From Kiritimatiellia bacterium (GTDB lineage Bacteria; Verrucomicrobiota; Kiritimatiellia; SLAD01): a stretch of 45,807 nt of DNA. The notes under the pieces are model-generated. The model worked only from the letters and a program-made list of their open reading frames with translations. It did not search any database and had not been told where the DNA came from. Made by a program: the position numbers and the translations under genes. This document shows positions 7,927 through 16,434 of the stretch, piece by piece (positions within the stretch are counted from its first letter, which is position 1; each line of letters starts with the position of its first letter). The stretch spans positions 1 through 45,807 of the forward strand of contig SLKG01000030.1 of NCBI GenBank assembly GCA_007134735.1, written 5' to 3'.

Positions 7927-10824
7927 ATGCCTGTTCAGCGACACTTTCTGGGATGGGACAAACCCGTAACCGACCGGGTGGCCGAATTTCTGTTGCCGGA
8001 TCTTTCCGGAGGGAAGACCGATCTGGGCGACACGCTGATCATCGCGCCCACCCGGCAGGCGAACCGTCGTTTGCGCGAAGCGTTGGCGCGCCGCGCCGCA
8101 ACCCGGAACACCGGCATCCTCGCTCCGCGTGTGATGACGCCCAATGTGTTTCTGCAACCCGAAGAGGGTGCGGACCGAATAGCGCGACCATTGCCCATGG
8201 CGGCCCTCTGGACATCGATTCTGCTCGAATGCGACATTCAAGAGTACACCACCCTTTTCCCTGTAACGCCCGCCGAGATGAACTTCGATTGGGCCGTCAG
8301 CATGGCCGAGACGATCATACGGCTGCGCGATACACTGGCCGAGGGCGGATATCTGATCGCCGATGTCGTCCGCCGGCACGGCGCTGAATTGGAAGAGGCG
8401 GATCGCTGGAAGGAATTGGCCGAACTCGAACAAACATACCTGGTCACCCTTCAACGGGCCGGTCTCGAAGATCGGAATGCTGCGATGATCCGCCGCGCTC
8501 AGAATCCGCCCATGCCGAAGGGAATACAGCGGATTGTGCTCGCCGCCGCCCCGGACCCAACACCTCTGTTGCTGGAAGCGCTGGAAACCCTTTCCAAAAC
8601 CCTGCCGGTCGAAATTCTCGTGCACGCGCCGGAACAAATGTCGGACCTGTTTGACGCCTGGGGGCGTACCAGGCCCGACCAATGGGCGGAACAACGAATC
8701 GATATTCCGGATATGGACCGGAACCTGGTCCTCGCAAGCGGCCCGGCGGCGCAGTGCCGGATTCTGATGCAGCGGCTGGCGGAGGAACGCGGGCGTTTCG
8801 GGCCGGCGGACGTGGCTATTGGTGCGCCGGACCGGCAACTGATCCCCGTCATCTCGGCGGAACTCGCCGCGCGGCATCTTCCCGTTTATGACCCCGGCGG
8901 TCACCTGTTGCGGGATCATCCTCTTTTCCAGCTACTGACGCTTTGGCGGGATGTGATGTATCGGGGAGACTACCCTTCCATCAGCCGGTTCTTCCGTCAT
9001 CCGGACGTTCTGGATCAGCTCCATTCCGGACACGGCCTGAACCCGGACACGCTGTTGACAGAGCTGGACCGATTGCAGAACGAACATCTGCCGCAGTCCA
9101 TCCGCGACCTGCTCAATCGCCTGAAAGCACGGGAACCCGCGACGGGGGCGTCGCGGCTCCATGCCGAGAAATATCCGGTGCTTGGCAAAGCCATGAACGT
9201 GCTAAACGGATGGATGAAGTCGTATGATTCGGGTTCATTGGAAGACGCGCTTCGCGGGTTCCTGCAGACATTGTATGCGGGCCGGATCATTGATCCCCAG
9301 AACGAAGAAGATGAGGCTTTTCTGGCCGTGTCCCGCTTGATGGATGCGGCACTGACCGAATTGTCGGAAGGCGAAATCGAGGCGCGCGTGAAGAACCGGG
9401 CCCATGTCCTGGATCTTTGTCTTCGTCACGCGGCGCAATTGCCCTGGTATCCGGAGCGTGAAGACGCGCTGATCGACCTGGAAGGCTGGCTCGAATTGCA
9501 CTGGAACGATGCGCCGTTTCTAATCGTGACGGGCATGAACGACGGGATTGTTCCGGACGGCCGGTTGAGCGATGCCTTTCTTCCGGATTCCCTGCGCCAG
9601 CGTTTGGGGTTGCGAACCGATGCCGCGCGGCTGGCCCGCGACGCGTACCTGATGCGCGCGATGATCGCATCGCGGCAAAAGGACGGCCGCGCATGCTTCA
9701 TCGCCGGCCGGACCGACCGGGAGGGTCATCCGACAAAGCCGTCTCGCCTTCTGTTCCTTTGCGACGACGAAGAATTGTTGCGGCGCGCCCACCATTTGTT
9801 CTCCGAACGGGAAGAACCGGAAGGTCATTATCCCGCGACGATCAGTTTCAAGCTCGATCCGCGCCCGCCCGCCGATGTCGACACGGCGCGCCTGCAGATT
9901 GCGCAACTGCATGTCACGCAATTCGGCGGTTATCTGAAATGTCCCTTCCGTTTCTATTTGAAGCACGTTTTACGGATGGAGGAGCTCGACGACCGAAAAC
10001 AGGAACTGGATGCGCTGGATTTTGGAATTGGCATTCATCAGGCCCTGCAGGCGCTTTCGGCTTCGGGCGCGATGAACGACGTCGGGGATGCCGGAAAACT
10101 CGGCGGGTTGTTGTGCGCCGAACTGGATCGGTGGGCGCAAACCCGGTTCGGGAAGGAATATCCCCTTCAGATCGGGATTCAGCTCGATGCGGCGCGCCAG
10201 CGGCTCAAGGCGGCCGCGTACGAACAGGTGAGATTAGTCCGGGATGGATGGCGGATCGTCGAGTGTGAAAAATCGTACAAGATGACCTGGGATGAGTTTG
10301 TCATCCGGGGCCGGATCGATCGCATCGACCGGCATCAGGAAACGGGCGCCGTGCGGATACTGGATTACAAGACCGTGGAGAAGTCACGCAAGCCGGATGG
10401 CGATCACTTCGACACCGTGCGCCCTGAAACGCCGGATTACGCGCGCGTGACGGTCGGAAATCGCGAGCGGAAATGGTCGAACCTGCAACTGCCGCTGTAC
10501 ATCCTGTTGCTGCGGGCCAACGGGTTTGAAACCGATTCCTTGACGTCCGGATATTTTCTCCTGCCCAAGGCGGTAACGAAAACGGAGTTGTCCCTGTGGG
10601 ATGACCTGGGTGAAGCGCAACTTCAATCGGCCCGCACCTGCGCCGAAGGGGTGATCGACGCCCTGCGACGTCGCGTCTTCTGGCCGCCGGCCGAATCGGT
10701 GTTGTACGACGATTTTGAACATTTGTTTCCGGGTAATCCGAAAGAGTGTGTGAATGAAAAGATATTTCTGGAGTATTTGGCTTTAGATGAAGACGGATTA
10801 AACCATGACCTCACTCGGACATAA
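7927..10824 (+). CDS. addB: AddB-like PD-(D/E)XK nuclease subunit of a recombination helicase-nuclease
   Basis: Protein of about 965 residues, probable partner of the downstream UvrD-type helicase in processing double-strand DNA ends. The N-terminal part (PTRQANRRLREALARR) has the inactive helicase-like fold of AddB/RecC proteins without a good Walker A. The C-terminal part is a RecB-family nuclease: TQFGGYLKCPFRFYLKH (about 661-677), GRIDRID (about 795), ILDYKT (about 812) and the downstream QLPLYILLLR. B. subtilis AddB holds a 4Fe-4S cluster with one Cys in the nuclease entry and three near the C-terminus. Here I see Cys at about 671 and one at about 940, so a full cluster looks unlikely. 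ATG 7927 was chosen over a frame open to 7840, because the upstream stretch is a palindromic promoter-like region. The 3' end overlaps the next gene by 20 bases. Confidence 0.82.
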   Translation: MPVQRHFLGWDKPVTDRVAEFLLPDLSGGKTDLGDTLIIAPTRQANRRLREALARRAATRNTGILAPRVMTPNVFLQPEEGADRIARPLPMAALWTSILLECDIQEYTTLFPVTPAEMNFDWAVSMAETIIRLRDTLAEGGYLIADVVRRHGAELEEADRWKELAELEQTYLVTLQRAGLEDRNAAMIRRAQNPPMPKGIQRIVLAAAPDPTPLLLEALETLSKTLPVEILVHAPEQMSDLFDAWGRTRPDQWAEQRIDIPDMDRNLVLASGPAAQCRILMQRLAEERGRFGPADVAIGAPDRQLIPVISAELAARHLPVYDPGGHLLRDHPLFQLLTLWRDVMYRGDYPSISRFFRHPDVLDQLHSGHGLNPDTLLTELDRLQNEHLPQSIRDLLNRLKAREPATGASRLHAEKYPVLGKAMNVLNGWMKSYDSGSLEDALRGFLQTLYAGRIIDPQNEEDEAFLAVSRLMDAALTELSEGEIEARVKNRAHVLDLCLRHAAQLPWYPEREDALIDLEGWLELHWNDAPFLIVTGMNDGIVPDGRLSDAFLPDSLRQRLGLRTDAARLARDAYLMRAMIASRQKDGRACFIAGRTDREGHPTKPSRLLFLCDDEELLRRAHHLFSEREEPEGHYPATISFKLDPRPPADVDTARLQIAQLHVTQFGGYLKCPFRFYLKHVLRMEELDDRKQELDALDFGIGIHQALQALSASGAMNDVGDAGKLGGLLCAELDRWAQTRFGKEYPLQIGIQLDAARQRLKAAAYEQVRLVRDGWRIVECEKSYKMTWDEFVIRGRIDRIDRHQETGAVRILDYKTVEKSRKPDGDHFDTVRPETPDYARVTVGNRERKWSNLQLPLYILLLRANGFETDSLTSGYFLLPKAVTKTELSLWDDLGEAQLQSARTCAEGVIDALRRRVFWPPAESVLYDDFEHLFPGNPKECVNEKIFLEYLALDEDGLNHDLTRT

Positions 10825-13800
10825 AGCCATCCGGGCCTCCGCAGGTTCGGGCAAGACGTTTCAGCTTGCGCATCGGTACATCCTGCTGATGGCGCGCGGC
10901 GTATCACCGGAACGCATTGCCGCGGTGACATTTACGCGGAAGGCGGCGGGGGAAATCTTTGAAACGATCATCCGGTATCTGTGCCGGGCGGCAGACGACG
11001 AAAAGGAAGCGCGGGCGACCGCGGAACGAATCGGCATGCCCGGCCTCGAACCGGACGATTTCAAGCGCATTTTGAAACTGCTGCTGCATGGTCTGCATCG
11101 ACTGCAGATCGGAACGCTCGACAGTTTTACCGTGGGCGTAGCCAAGGCGTTTCCAATGGAGTTGGGAATCCCGTCGGATTTTGAAATGGTGGATGCCGAG
11201 GGAGGAGACGGCATACAACTTCGCGAACGGGTATTCCTGCAAATTCTGGCGGGTGTCCATCCTGCGGAGCAACAAAGCGCGTTCCGCGAAGCCTTCAAAC
11301 TGGCGACGTTCGGAGAGGAAAGGAAAGCCCTGATTGATGCGCTGAATGATTTTGTTGAAACCTATCGCTCCTTTTATCTGCAGGCGCCGCTTCAAGAACT
11401 GTGGGGTGAGCCGGAACGAATCTGGCCGGACGGGTTCCCCTGGCAATGGGACGGGGCGGATCCAGTGCAGATGGCGGATAAGATCGCGGATGCTTTGGAG
11501 GGGGAGATAAAAGACAAACGATTATTCAAAGCGCTGACGGAAATCGTCGAGTTTGCCCGGCTCTATTCGGAAACGTCCGAGTGGGGGAATATCGATTCCA
11601 AAAGCATGTTCCCGCGCATGATGGAACATTTTGCGATCCATCAATCGGCTCCCACGGAAATCGAATATTATAGTAAGTCGCATTCGCTATCCCCTGTCCT
11701 GACGGACCATTTTTCCGGGCTGCTCCGTTATTTGATGTGCGTGGAGATCGGGTGTGCGATCAAGCAAACCAGAGGGTTGTTCGGGATCCTGGATCAGTTT
11801 GAGCGGGCCTATCAGCGCGCCGCGCGGGCCGGAGGACAATTCACATTCGAGGACATCCAGTACCTGCTGACGGCGGGCAATCGGCCCCATCACGGTTCGC
11901 TCATGACGCGGAAGTCTGGCGAAGAAGGTCGATTATACATTGATTACCGGCTCGACAGCCGGTTGGATCACTGGTTGGTGGATGAATTTCAGGACACGAG
12001 CGACCTGCAATGGGAGGTCATCGGCGGCCTGGCGGATGAAATCCTGCAGGATACCAGCGGGGAACGCAGTTTCTTCTTCGTCGGCGACATCAAACAGTCG
12101 ATCTACGCCTGGCGCGGCGGCAATCCCAAGCTGTTTGATCGTGTGCGCGAGCGGTACGGAGACGCCATCGCGCTCGAGCCGTTGGACATCACGTATCGCT
12201 GTCGCGCGCCCGTGGTGAATTTCGTCAACCAGGTATTTGGAAAACTGTCCGCAGAAGACTTGCCGGAGGCCGTGATCAAGCAGTGGGAAGGAGCCTGGGA
12301 TGAACACCGGGTGGCGGATGGTCATCGCGACGATCCCGGATATGCTGCGGTTTTGGAGCCGCAAGCGCAGGAGGGTGAGAAAAAACCAAACGCCGAAGAC
12401 CGGTTCCGGCTGGTTTCGAGTATCGTTCGCATGCTGGACCCCGGCCGGCGCCACCTGACGGTCGGTGTGCTGGTGCGATCCAACAAGCGGGGCGGGGAAA
12501 TCGTCAATTATCTGCGGCGTACCTGTCCCCATATCACGATTCTCCACGAGGGGCAGGCTGCCATCGTGGATAATCCGGTCGTGGCCGTGTTGATGGCCCT
12601 CATCAAATGCGCCGCCCATCCCGGAGACCTCCTTGCCAGGAGGCATGTGCAGATGAGCCCGCTGGGGAAGGACCTGGCGGCGGATAGATACCAGAATGGC
12701 CGGCTATCCACGGAACTCATGCGGCAGTTGTATCATGTGGGTTATCAGTCATTTATACGGGATTGGGCGACTCGACTGGATGAGCGCTCCCCGCTTGATG
12801 ATTTTGGGCGGCGACGGCTTTCCGATCTTTTGGATGCCGCCGGCCGGTTTGACGAATCGCACGATTGTGATCCCGCCGCTTTTCTGCAATTCGCGGAACA
12901 CTATTCGATTCACGAACCCGCGGCTCGGAATGTCGTGCGGGTCATGACCATTCATCAAGCCAAGGGCTTGGATTTTGATGCCGTGATTCTGCCCGACCTT
13001 CAGGACCGGGGCATGATGGATGCCCGGATGGACCTGTTAGTCTCGCGGGATGACCATGACGAACCGCAATGGCTTTTGGCAACTCCGCGCAGAATCATCT
13101 CGGAAAGCGACGCCGTGTTGGCCGGCGAGCGACGGAATTACGAAACCACCGTTGCCTATGAAAACCTGTGCAATCTGTATGTTGCCGTGACTCGTGCCAA
13201 ATACGCGCTGTACGTCATTTCGTCGTTTCCTGGAAAAGATTCAAAAATGTTTACCCCCGCCTCGCTTGTCAAAAAACAATTGACCGGTGATTCCAAGCCG
13301 ACAGAGGGGAAGGAGATTAAGCTGGAAGACGAAACGGCCATCGGGTTGCACGAAGAAGGCGATGCGGAGTGGTATGCTGTACGCAAGCCCGCGGAATCAC
13401 CTGTCCCTGCCGCCCCCGCGAAGGTACCTGTCCCCGCATCGTGGCCAAAGGGCTATCACAAAGCGGATTCCCGGAGGAAGAAGCTCAAGCGCCGGTCTCC
13501 CTCCCTGCAGGCTGAAGGCGAGCGATCCGCCGAATTATGCTTCCGGAAGACCGCCCGGGACAGCCGCACTCTGGGGACAGGTGTGCATGGGCTGTTCGAG
13601 GGTATATCCTGGATCGAGGAGGCGGACATCGCGCAAGTGATCGAGTCGTGGCGGGAATCCGCCCCCATGCCGCCCGATATGAAGGGACAGGTACTTAGTC
13701 ATTTCCAAAACGCCTTGTCGCATGAAGAGGTCAAGAAGGCCCTGGCCCGCCCGCAAGGCCGCGCCGACCTGTGGCGGGAAAAATCCTTTGAAATTGTGCT

Positions 13801-14071
13801 CGGCGACCGATGGGTGACAGGTACCTTTGATCGGGTCGTCATCGTCCGGGATGAGAAAAACAAAGTAAAATATGTAGAAATACTGGATTTCAAAACCAAT
13901 GAGATCACGGACGAACAGCATGTTCGGGACACCGTGGAGCATTATCGTCCTCAAATGGAGCTGTACGGGCGGGTCCTGGAGAAGATTCTCGGGATCGGCC
14001 GGGACCGAATTCAGTTGCGCCTGCTCTTCACCCGAGCGGGGATGGCAGAGACTATTGGAAACAACAAGTGA
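10805..14071 (+). CDS. addA: AddA-like UvrD-family helicase-nuclease
   Basis: SF1A helicase with a C-terminal RecB-type nuclease, 1088 residues, forming the motor of an AddAB-like complex for recombinational repair. Motifs in order: Walker A ASAGSGKT (11-18); TFTRKAAGEI (motif Ia); DEFQD (about 393, Walker B); GDIKQSIYAWRGG (about 427, motif III); VMTIHQAKGLDFDAV (about 716, motif V); AVTRAKYALYV (about 794, motif VI); nuclease GTFDR (about 1006) and LDFKTN (about 1027), followed by a Q-x-x-x-Y (QMELYG). Start ATG lies inside the addB-like gene, so translation is probably coupled. Five copies of the dispersed repeat and one near copy lie in codons 570-1010. Two of them sit in a Pro/Ala/Lys-rich linker (about 865-890) that looks like a 9-codon tandem duplication. 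Confidence 0.9.
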   Translation: MTSLGHKAIRASAGSGKTFQLAHRYILLMARGVSPERIAAVTFTRKAAGEIFETIIRYLCRAADDEKEARATAERIGMPGLEPDDFKRILKLLLHGLHRLQIGTLDSFTVGVAKAFPMELGIPSDFEMVDAEGGDGIQLRERVFLQILAGVHPAEQQSAFREAFKLATFGEERKALIDALNDFVETYRSFYLQAPLQELWGEPERIWPDGFPWQWDGADPVQMADKIADALEGEIKDKRLFKALTEIVEFARLYSETSEWGNIDSKSMFPRMMEHFAIHQSAPTEIEYYSKSHSLSPVLTDHFSGLLRYLMCVEIGCAIKQTRGLFGILDQFERAYQRAARAGGQFTFEDIQYLLTAGNRPHHGSLMTRKSGEEGRLYIDYRLDSRLDHWLVDEFQDTSDLQWEVIGGLADEILQDTSGERSFFFVGDIKQSIYAWRGGNPKLFDRVRERYGDAIALEPLDITYRCRAPVVNFVNQVFGKLSAEDLPEAVIKQWEGAWDEHRVADGHRDDPGYAAVLEPQAQEGEKKPNAEDRFRLVSSIVRMLDPGRRHLTVGVLVRSNKRGGEIVNYLRRTCPHITILHEGQAAIVDNPVVAVLMALIKCAAHPGDLLARRHVQMSPLGKDLAADRYQNGRLSTELMRQLYHVGYQSFIRDWATRLDERSPLDDFGRRRLSDLLDAAGRFDESHDCDPAAFLQFAEHYSIHEPAARNVVRVMTIHQAKGLDFDAVILPDLQDRGMMDARMDLLVSRDDHDEPQWLLATPRRIISESDAVLAGERRNYETTVAYENLCNLYVAVTRAKYALYVISSFPGKDSKMFTPASLVKKQLTGDSKPTEGKEIKLEDETAIGLHEEGDAEWYAVRKPAESPVPAAPAKVPVPASWPKGYHKADSRRKKLKRRSPSLQAEGERSAELCFRKTARDSRTLGTGVHGLFEGISWIEEADIAQVIESWRESAPMPPDMKGQVLSHFQNALSHEEVKKALARPQGRADLWREKSFEIVLGDRWVTGTFDRVVIVRDEKNKVKYVEILDFKTNEITDEQHVRDTVEHYRPQMELYGRVLEKILGIGRDRIQLRLLFTRAGMAETIGNNK
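12519..12530 (+). repeat. GTACCTGTCCCC copy 7 (in addA-like gene)
   Basis: Full 12-mer; read as Arg-Thr-Cys-Pro near codon 573, the third possible forward frame. Confidence 0.85.
13399..13407 (+). repeat. ACCTGTCCC copy 8 (in addA-like gene)
   Basis: Core in context TCACCTGTCCCTGC, read Ser-Pro-Val-Pro-Ala. The core repeats exactly 27 bases later. Confidence 0.7.
13424..13435 (+). repeat. GTACCTGTCCCC copy 9 (in addA-like gene)
   Basis: Full 12-mer, read Val-Pro-Val-Pro, nine codons after copy 8. The two units SPVPAAPAK and VPVPASWPK look like a tandem duplication. Confidence 0.85.
13573..13582 (-). repeat. ACCTGTCCCC copy 10 (in addA-like gene)
   Basis: Reverse orientation (GGGGACAGGT then GTGC), read Gly-Thr-Gly. 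Confidence 0.75.
13684..13694 (-). repeat. GTACCTGTCCC copy 11 (in addA-like gene)
   Basis: Reverse orientation (GGGACAGGTAC), read Gly-Gln-Val. A near copy, GGGTGACAGGTACC, follows at 13812-13825 within the nuclease motif Val-Thr-Gly-Thr-Phe-Asp. Confidence 0.8.
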
Positions 14072-14151
14072 CGGGAACCGGGTTAAATGAAGACCTGGAG
14101 CGCATATGAGAGCGAGGTTGGTTCACCAGCGAGGAGAAAGGGCCGACGAAG

Positions 14152-14194
14152 GAATCCATATCCGGCAGGGGATGCGGATATCCGATTCAATTTT
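14152..14194 (+). terminator. Candidate terminator of the mfd/addBA block
   Basis: GAATCCATATCCGGCA (14152-14167) and TGCGGATATCCGATTC (14173-14188) form a 16-base stem with two mismatches around a 5-base loop, followed by AATTTT. It lies 80 bases past the addA-like stop, at the convergent junction, and overlaps the stop region of the PLD gene, so it might serve both strands. The rest of 14072-14186 shows nothing else. Confidence 0.45.
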
Positions 14195-16199
14195 CTCCCG
14201 CCGCCACGTATCTCGGGATGGCATCTTGATAGACAGCGCCACCCGCCTGTACATATCGGGCGTAGAATTCCTGAAGGTACTGATTGGCGATCCGGCGATC
14301 ATGGATAAACAACGAATTCTCGTCGTTAATGTCGTTGGCATTTCGGCTCCAGTTGGCGGAACCGGTAATCACCGTTGGGTCATACGTGGTGTCGGCATCA
14401 ATCAGCATGTATTTGTGGTGGAGCTTGCGAGCTTCCCGGTCTCGGAAGACAGGTGGGGGATTACGCCAGCGGATATTCGGGTTTCTGGCTGACGACCGGG
14501 ATGCTTCGCGTCCCTCCATGTTAATATTAGCGGACCACCATTGGTTCCAAAATAATCTTTCAAAGACACCTTTAATACGAAATCCGGTTGGGTCTCCATC
14601 GAGATCGTAAGGCGAGCCCTCCCATTTTCGTTTCAAAATATTTTCCAATTCGCTGTCGGACCAGGCAAAAATACTGAAATATACGGATTCCCGGGCTTCC
14701 TGTTCCACGAACTCGGCAATAGCCCGGACGACATCATATCCGGGCGAAAAGTACACTCGGACAGGTATACCACCCAAGTTTACATGATGCGGGTTTCTCC
14801 CGTGTTCTTTCCTGCCGTGGAAGCGAGCCGTGTCGGGGTCGGGGCGCATAGTTTCAGAGCCCCACATTTGATTGAATTCTTCCCGGTAGATTGCCGTAAT
14901 CTCCGGGGAATGAATATCGAGAAGATTGTTCGAGTTTCCGCGAATACGACCTTGTAGCCGATCACGCGTTCCTCCATACACACCTGTTTCCGTGAAGTTC
15001 ATGCTGCCGGTGAGGACACGATAATCGTCGATTAGAATAAATTTGTTATGCATTTGAGAACTGGGGGAATAGTAGCTTTTGTCTCCGCGTCTTTCTCCTT
15101 CGGTCAATATATATCCGCTAATACGTCTTGAACCAATCTGGACTTCCACCCTTTCTAAATCGCGACCCGGATCTCTTGGGAGGCCGAAATCCTCTCGCAT
15201 ATCCGGATCGGCGACAGCAAATATTGGAGAATTTGCAAACACATGTATGCTGTCATCCGTTCCCAGTTCTCCATCACGGCCCCGCATCATATTCTCAAGG
15301 TGAAGCCGCATACGCGCGTAACGGTGGTCCCGTTTATCATCCGTTGGAACCTTGGCATCCAGCAGAAGTCGGATATGTATTCCGGCGGCGGCCCTCTCCA
15401 TGAGTGCGTCGATCATTTCGGGCAAGTTGATTTCATAGGCGGTTACGTCAATGCGCTGTTGAGCGGAGCGGATGCGGTCAATAATCCGCTCTTCCAGGTT
15501 GATCCGGTGATTGGCCTCGTTACCCTCAAGAGCCAGCTCGATTAGTGCGGACTGATTGAAGAAGATGTTAATGGTGTTTGGGCCATGATATACGTAGTAG
15601 ATTTCCTGGCCGTAATCGGGCGGGGGGCGCCTAAACCCAGGAGTCCCATATCCATTGTCGTAACGAATAGTCGAAGACTTCCAACTGTCGTACCTGTCCC
15701 CTTTCTGATACGGGTACACCCTTTGCATGGTGGCGGCCCGCTTCGCGTCTCCCGCATACCATTGATCTACCCGGTCAACCAAATTGGCCTGGTCGTCATA
15801 GAGCTTGAGAATCTCGCCCTCTGGGGACAGGTACCCCTGCAATTCATGGTGGATCGTTATACCGGAAAAAGAATCGTCATCCGGCCGCGCGACAAGGTAA
15901 ATATGTCCGGGCTGCAGCGTCCCGCTTAATCGGTTATGGACTGATCCGCTCTCTGTTTGGAGTGTCCATCCATCGAGTTTTACCGGTGTGTCCCCTGCAT
16001 TATACAGCTCCAGCCATTGCTGATGTGCCGAAGTACCTGTCCCCATCCATGCGATTTCATGAAAAATAACGGTGGGAACGAATTCAGTAGTCGCATTTCG
16101 GCCAAAGCCGGAGAAAATGACAGCCATCCAGATCGCCAGTCCGGCAATCAAAATTTGCCGGTGTGCCTGTACGGGACCGGTTTGGAATCCTCTGCTCAT
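14187..16199 (-). CDS. Exported lamin-tail plus phospholipase-D-like protein
   Basis: About 670 residues. An N-terminal hydrophobic segment (LIAGLAIWMAVIFSGFG) suggests export or anchoring. Residues about 45-175 match a lamin-tail (LTD) domain (HEIAWMGTG, WLELYNAGDTPVKLDGWTL, GHIYLVARPDD). Two PLD half-sites follow: HNKFILIDD...GSMNF (about 387-402) and HHKYMLIDAD...GSANWS (about 597-620), both HxKxxxxD, so the catalytic pair is complete. LTD-PLD proteins are often extracellular nucleases or phosphodiesterases; the substrate is unknown. I chose ATG 16199 with GGGGTGA 5 bases upstream; GTG 16208 is in frame. Three full copies of the dispersed repeat lie in the gene, read (sense) Gly-Asp-Arg-Tyr, Tyr-Leu-Ser-Pro and Gly-Thr-Gly-Thr. 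Convergent with the addA-like gene. Confidence 0.85.
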   Translation of the reverse strand: MSRGFQTGPVQAHRQILIAGLAIWMAVIFSGFGRNATTEFVPTVIFHEIAWMGTGTSAHQQWLELYNAGDTPVKLDGWTLQTESGSVHNRLSGTLQPGHIYLVARPDDDSFSGITIHHELQGYLSPEGEILKLYDDQANLVDRVDQWYAGDAKRAATMQRVYPYQKGDRYDSWKSSTIRYDNGYGTPGFRRPPPDYGQEIYYVYHGPNTINIFFNQSALIELALEGNEANHRINLEERIIDRIRSAQQRIDVTAYEINLPEMIDALMERAAAGIHIRLLLDAKVPTDDKRDHRYARMRLHLENMMRGRDGELGTDDSIHVFANSPIFAVADPDMREDFGLPRDPGRDLERVEVQIGSRRISGYILTEGERRGDKSYYSPSSQMHNKFILIDDYRVLTGSMNFTETGVYGGTRDRLQGRIRGNSNNLLDIHSPEITAIYREEFNQMWGSETMRPDPDTARFHGRKEHGRNPHHVNLGGIPVRVYFSPGYDVVRAIAEFVEQEARESVYFSIFAWSDSELENILKRKWEGSPYDLDGDPTGFRIKGVFERLFWNQWWSANINMEGREASRSSARNPNIRWRNPPPVFRDREARKLHHKYMLIDADTTYDPTVITGSANWSRNANDINDENSLFIHDRRIANQYLQEFYARYVQAGGAVYQDAIPRYVAAGEN
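15690..15701 (+). repeat. GTACCTGTCCCC copy 12 (in PLD gene)
   Basis: Full 12-mer, antisense to the gene, which reads it as Gly-Asp-Arg-Tyr. Confidence 0.85.
15823..15834 (-). repeat. GTACCTGTCCCC copy 13 (in PLD gene)
   Basis: Full 12-mer in the sense orientation of the minus-strand gene, read as Tyr-Leu-Ser-Pro. It lies 133 bases from copy 12 in inverted orientation. Confidence 0.85.
16033..16044 (+). repeat. GTACCTGTCCCC copy 14 (in PLD gene)
   Basis: Full 12-mer, read by the gene as Gly-Thr-Gly-Thr within the LTD domain. Confidence 0.85.
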
Positions 16200-16314
16200 T
16201 GGTTTCACCCCATGGTCAACCGTTAAACATACACAAACTAGTCCTTATTGACAACACTCTTTCTCACAATTATTTCAACGGCAATAGGTTAGGTTCTTTT
16301 TCCCTGCATTTATC

Positions 16315-16329
16315 GGGGGACGGGTTACC
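16315..16329 (-). repeat. Degenerate motif copy upstream of the transposase gene
   Basis: GGGGGACGGGTTACC matches the reverse motif GGGGACAGGTACC with a substitution and an extra T. It lies 106 bases before the transposase start. Together with the opposite-facing degenerate copy at 17388-17400 it could mark the ends of the transposase element. The rest of 16200-16434 holds a TTGACA at 16248 without a convincing -10 box. Confidence 0.4.
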
Positions 16330-16434
16330 TGGCTGGGTGCGGATGGCCCGAATAAAATCAAAAAAAATTCCGGAAACGGAGGGGCTTCACTTCTTTAGGG
16401 GTATATCAACACAACCATCTTTGGAGGAAAGGCC

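Noticed and set aside
7879-8919. Antisense open frame over the addB-like gene
   Set aside because: No motif or ribosome site, and it runs through the tandem palindromes; a shadow.
14106-14492. Possible small gene after the addA-like gene
   Set aside because: Overlaps the terminator hairpin and the C-terminal PLD motif region on the other strand; no recognisable product.
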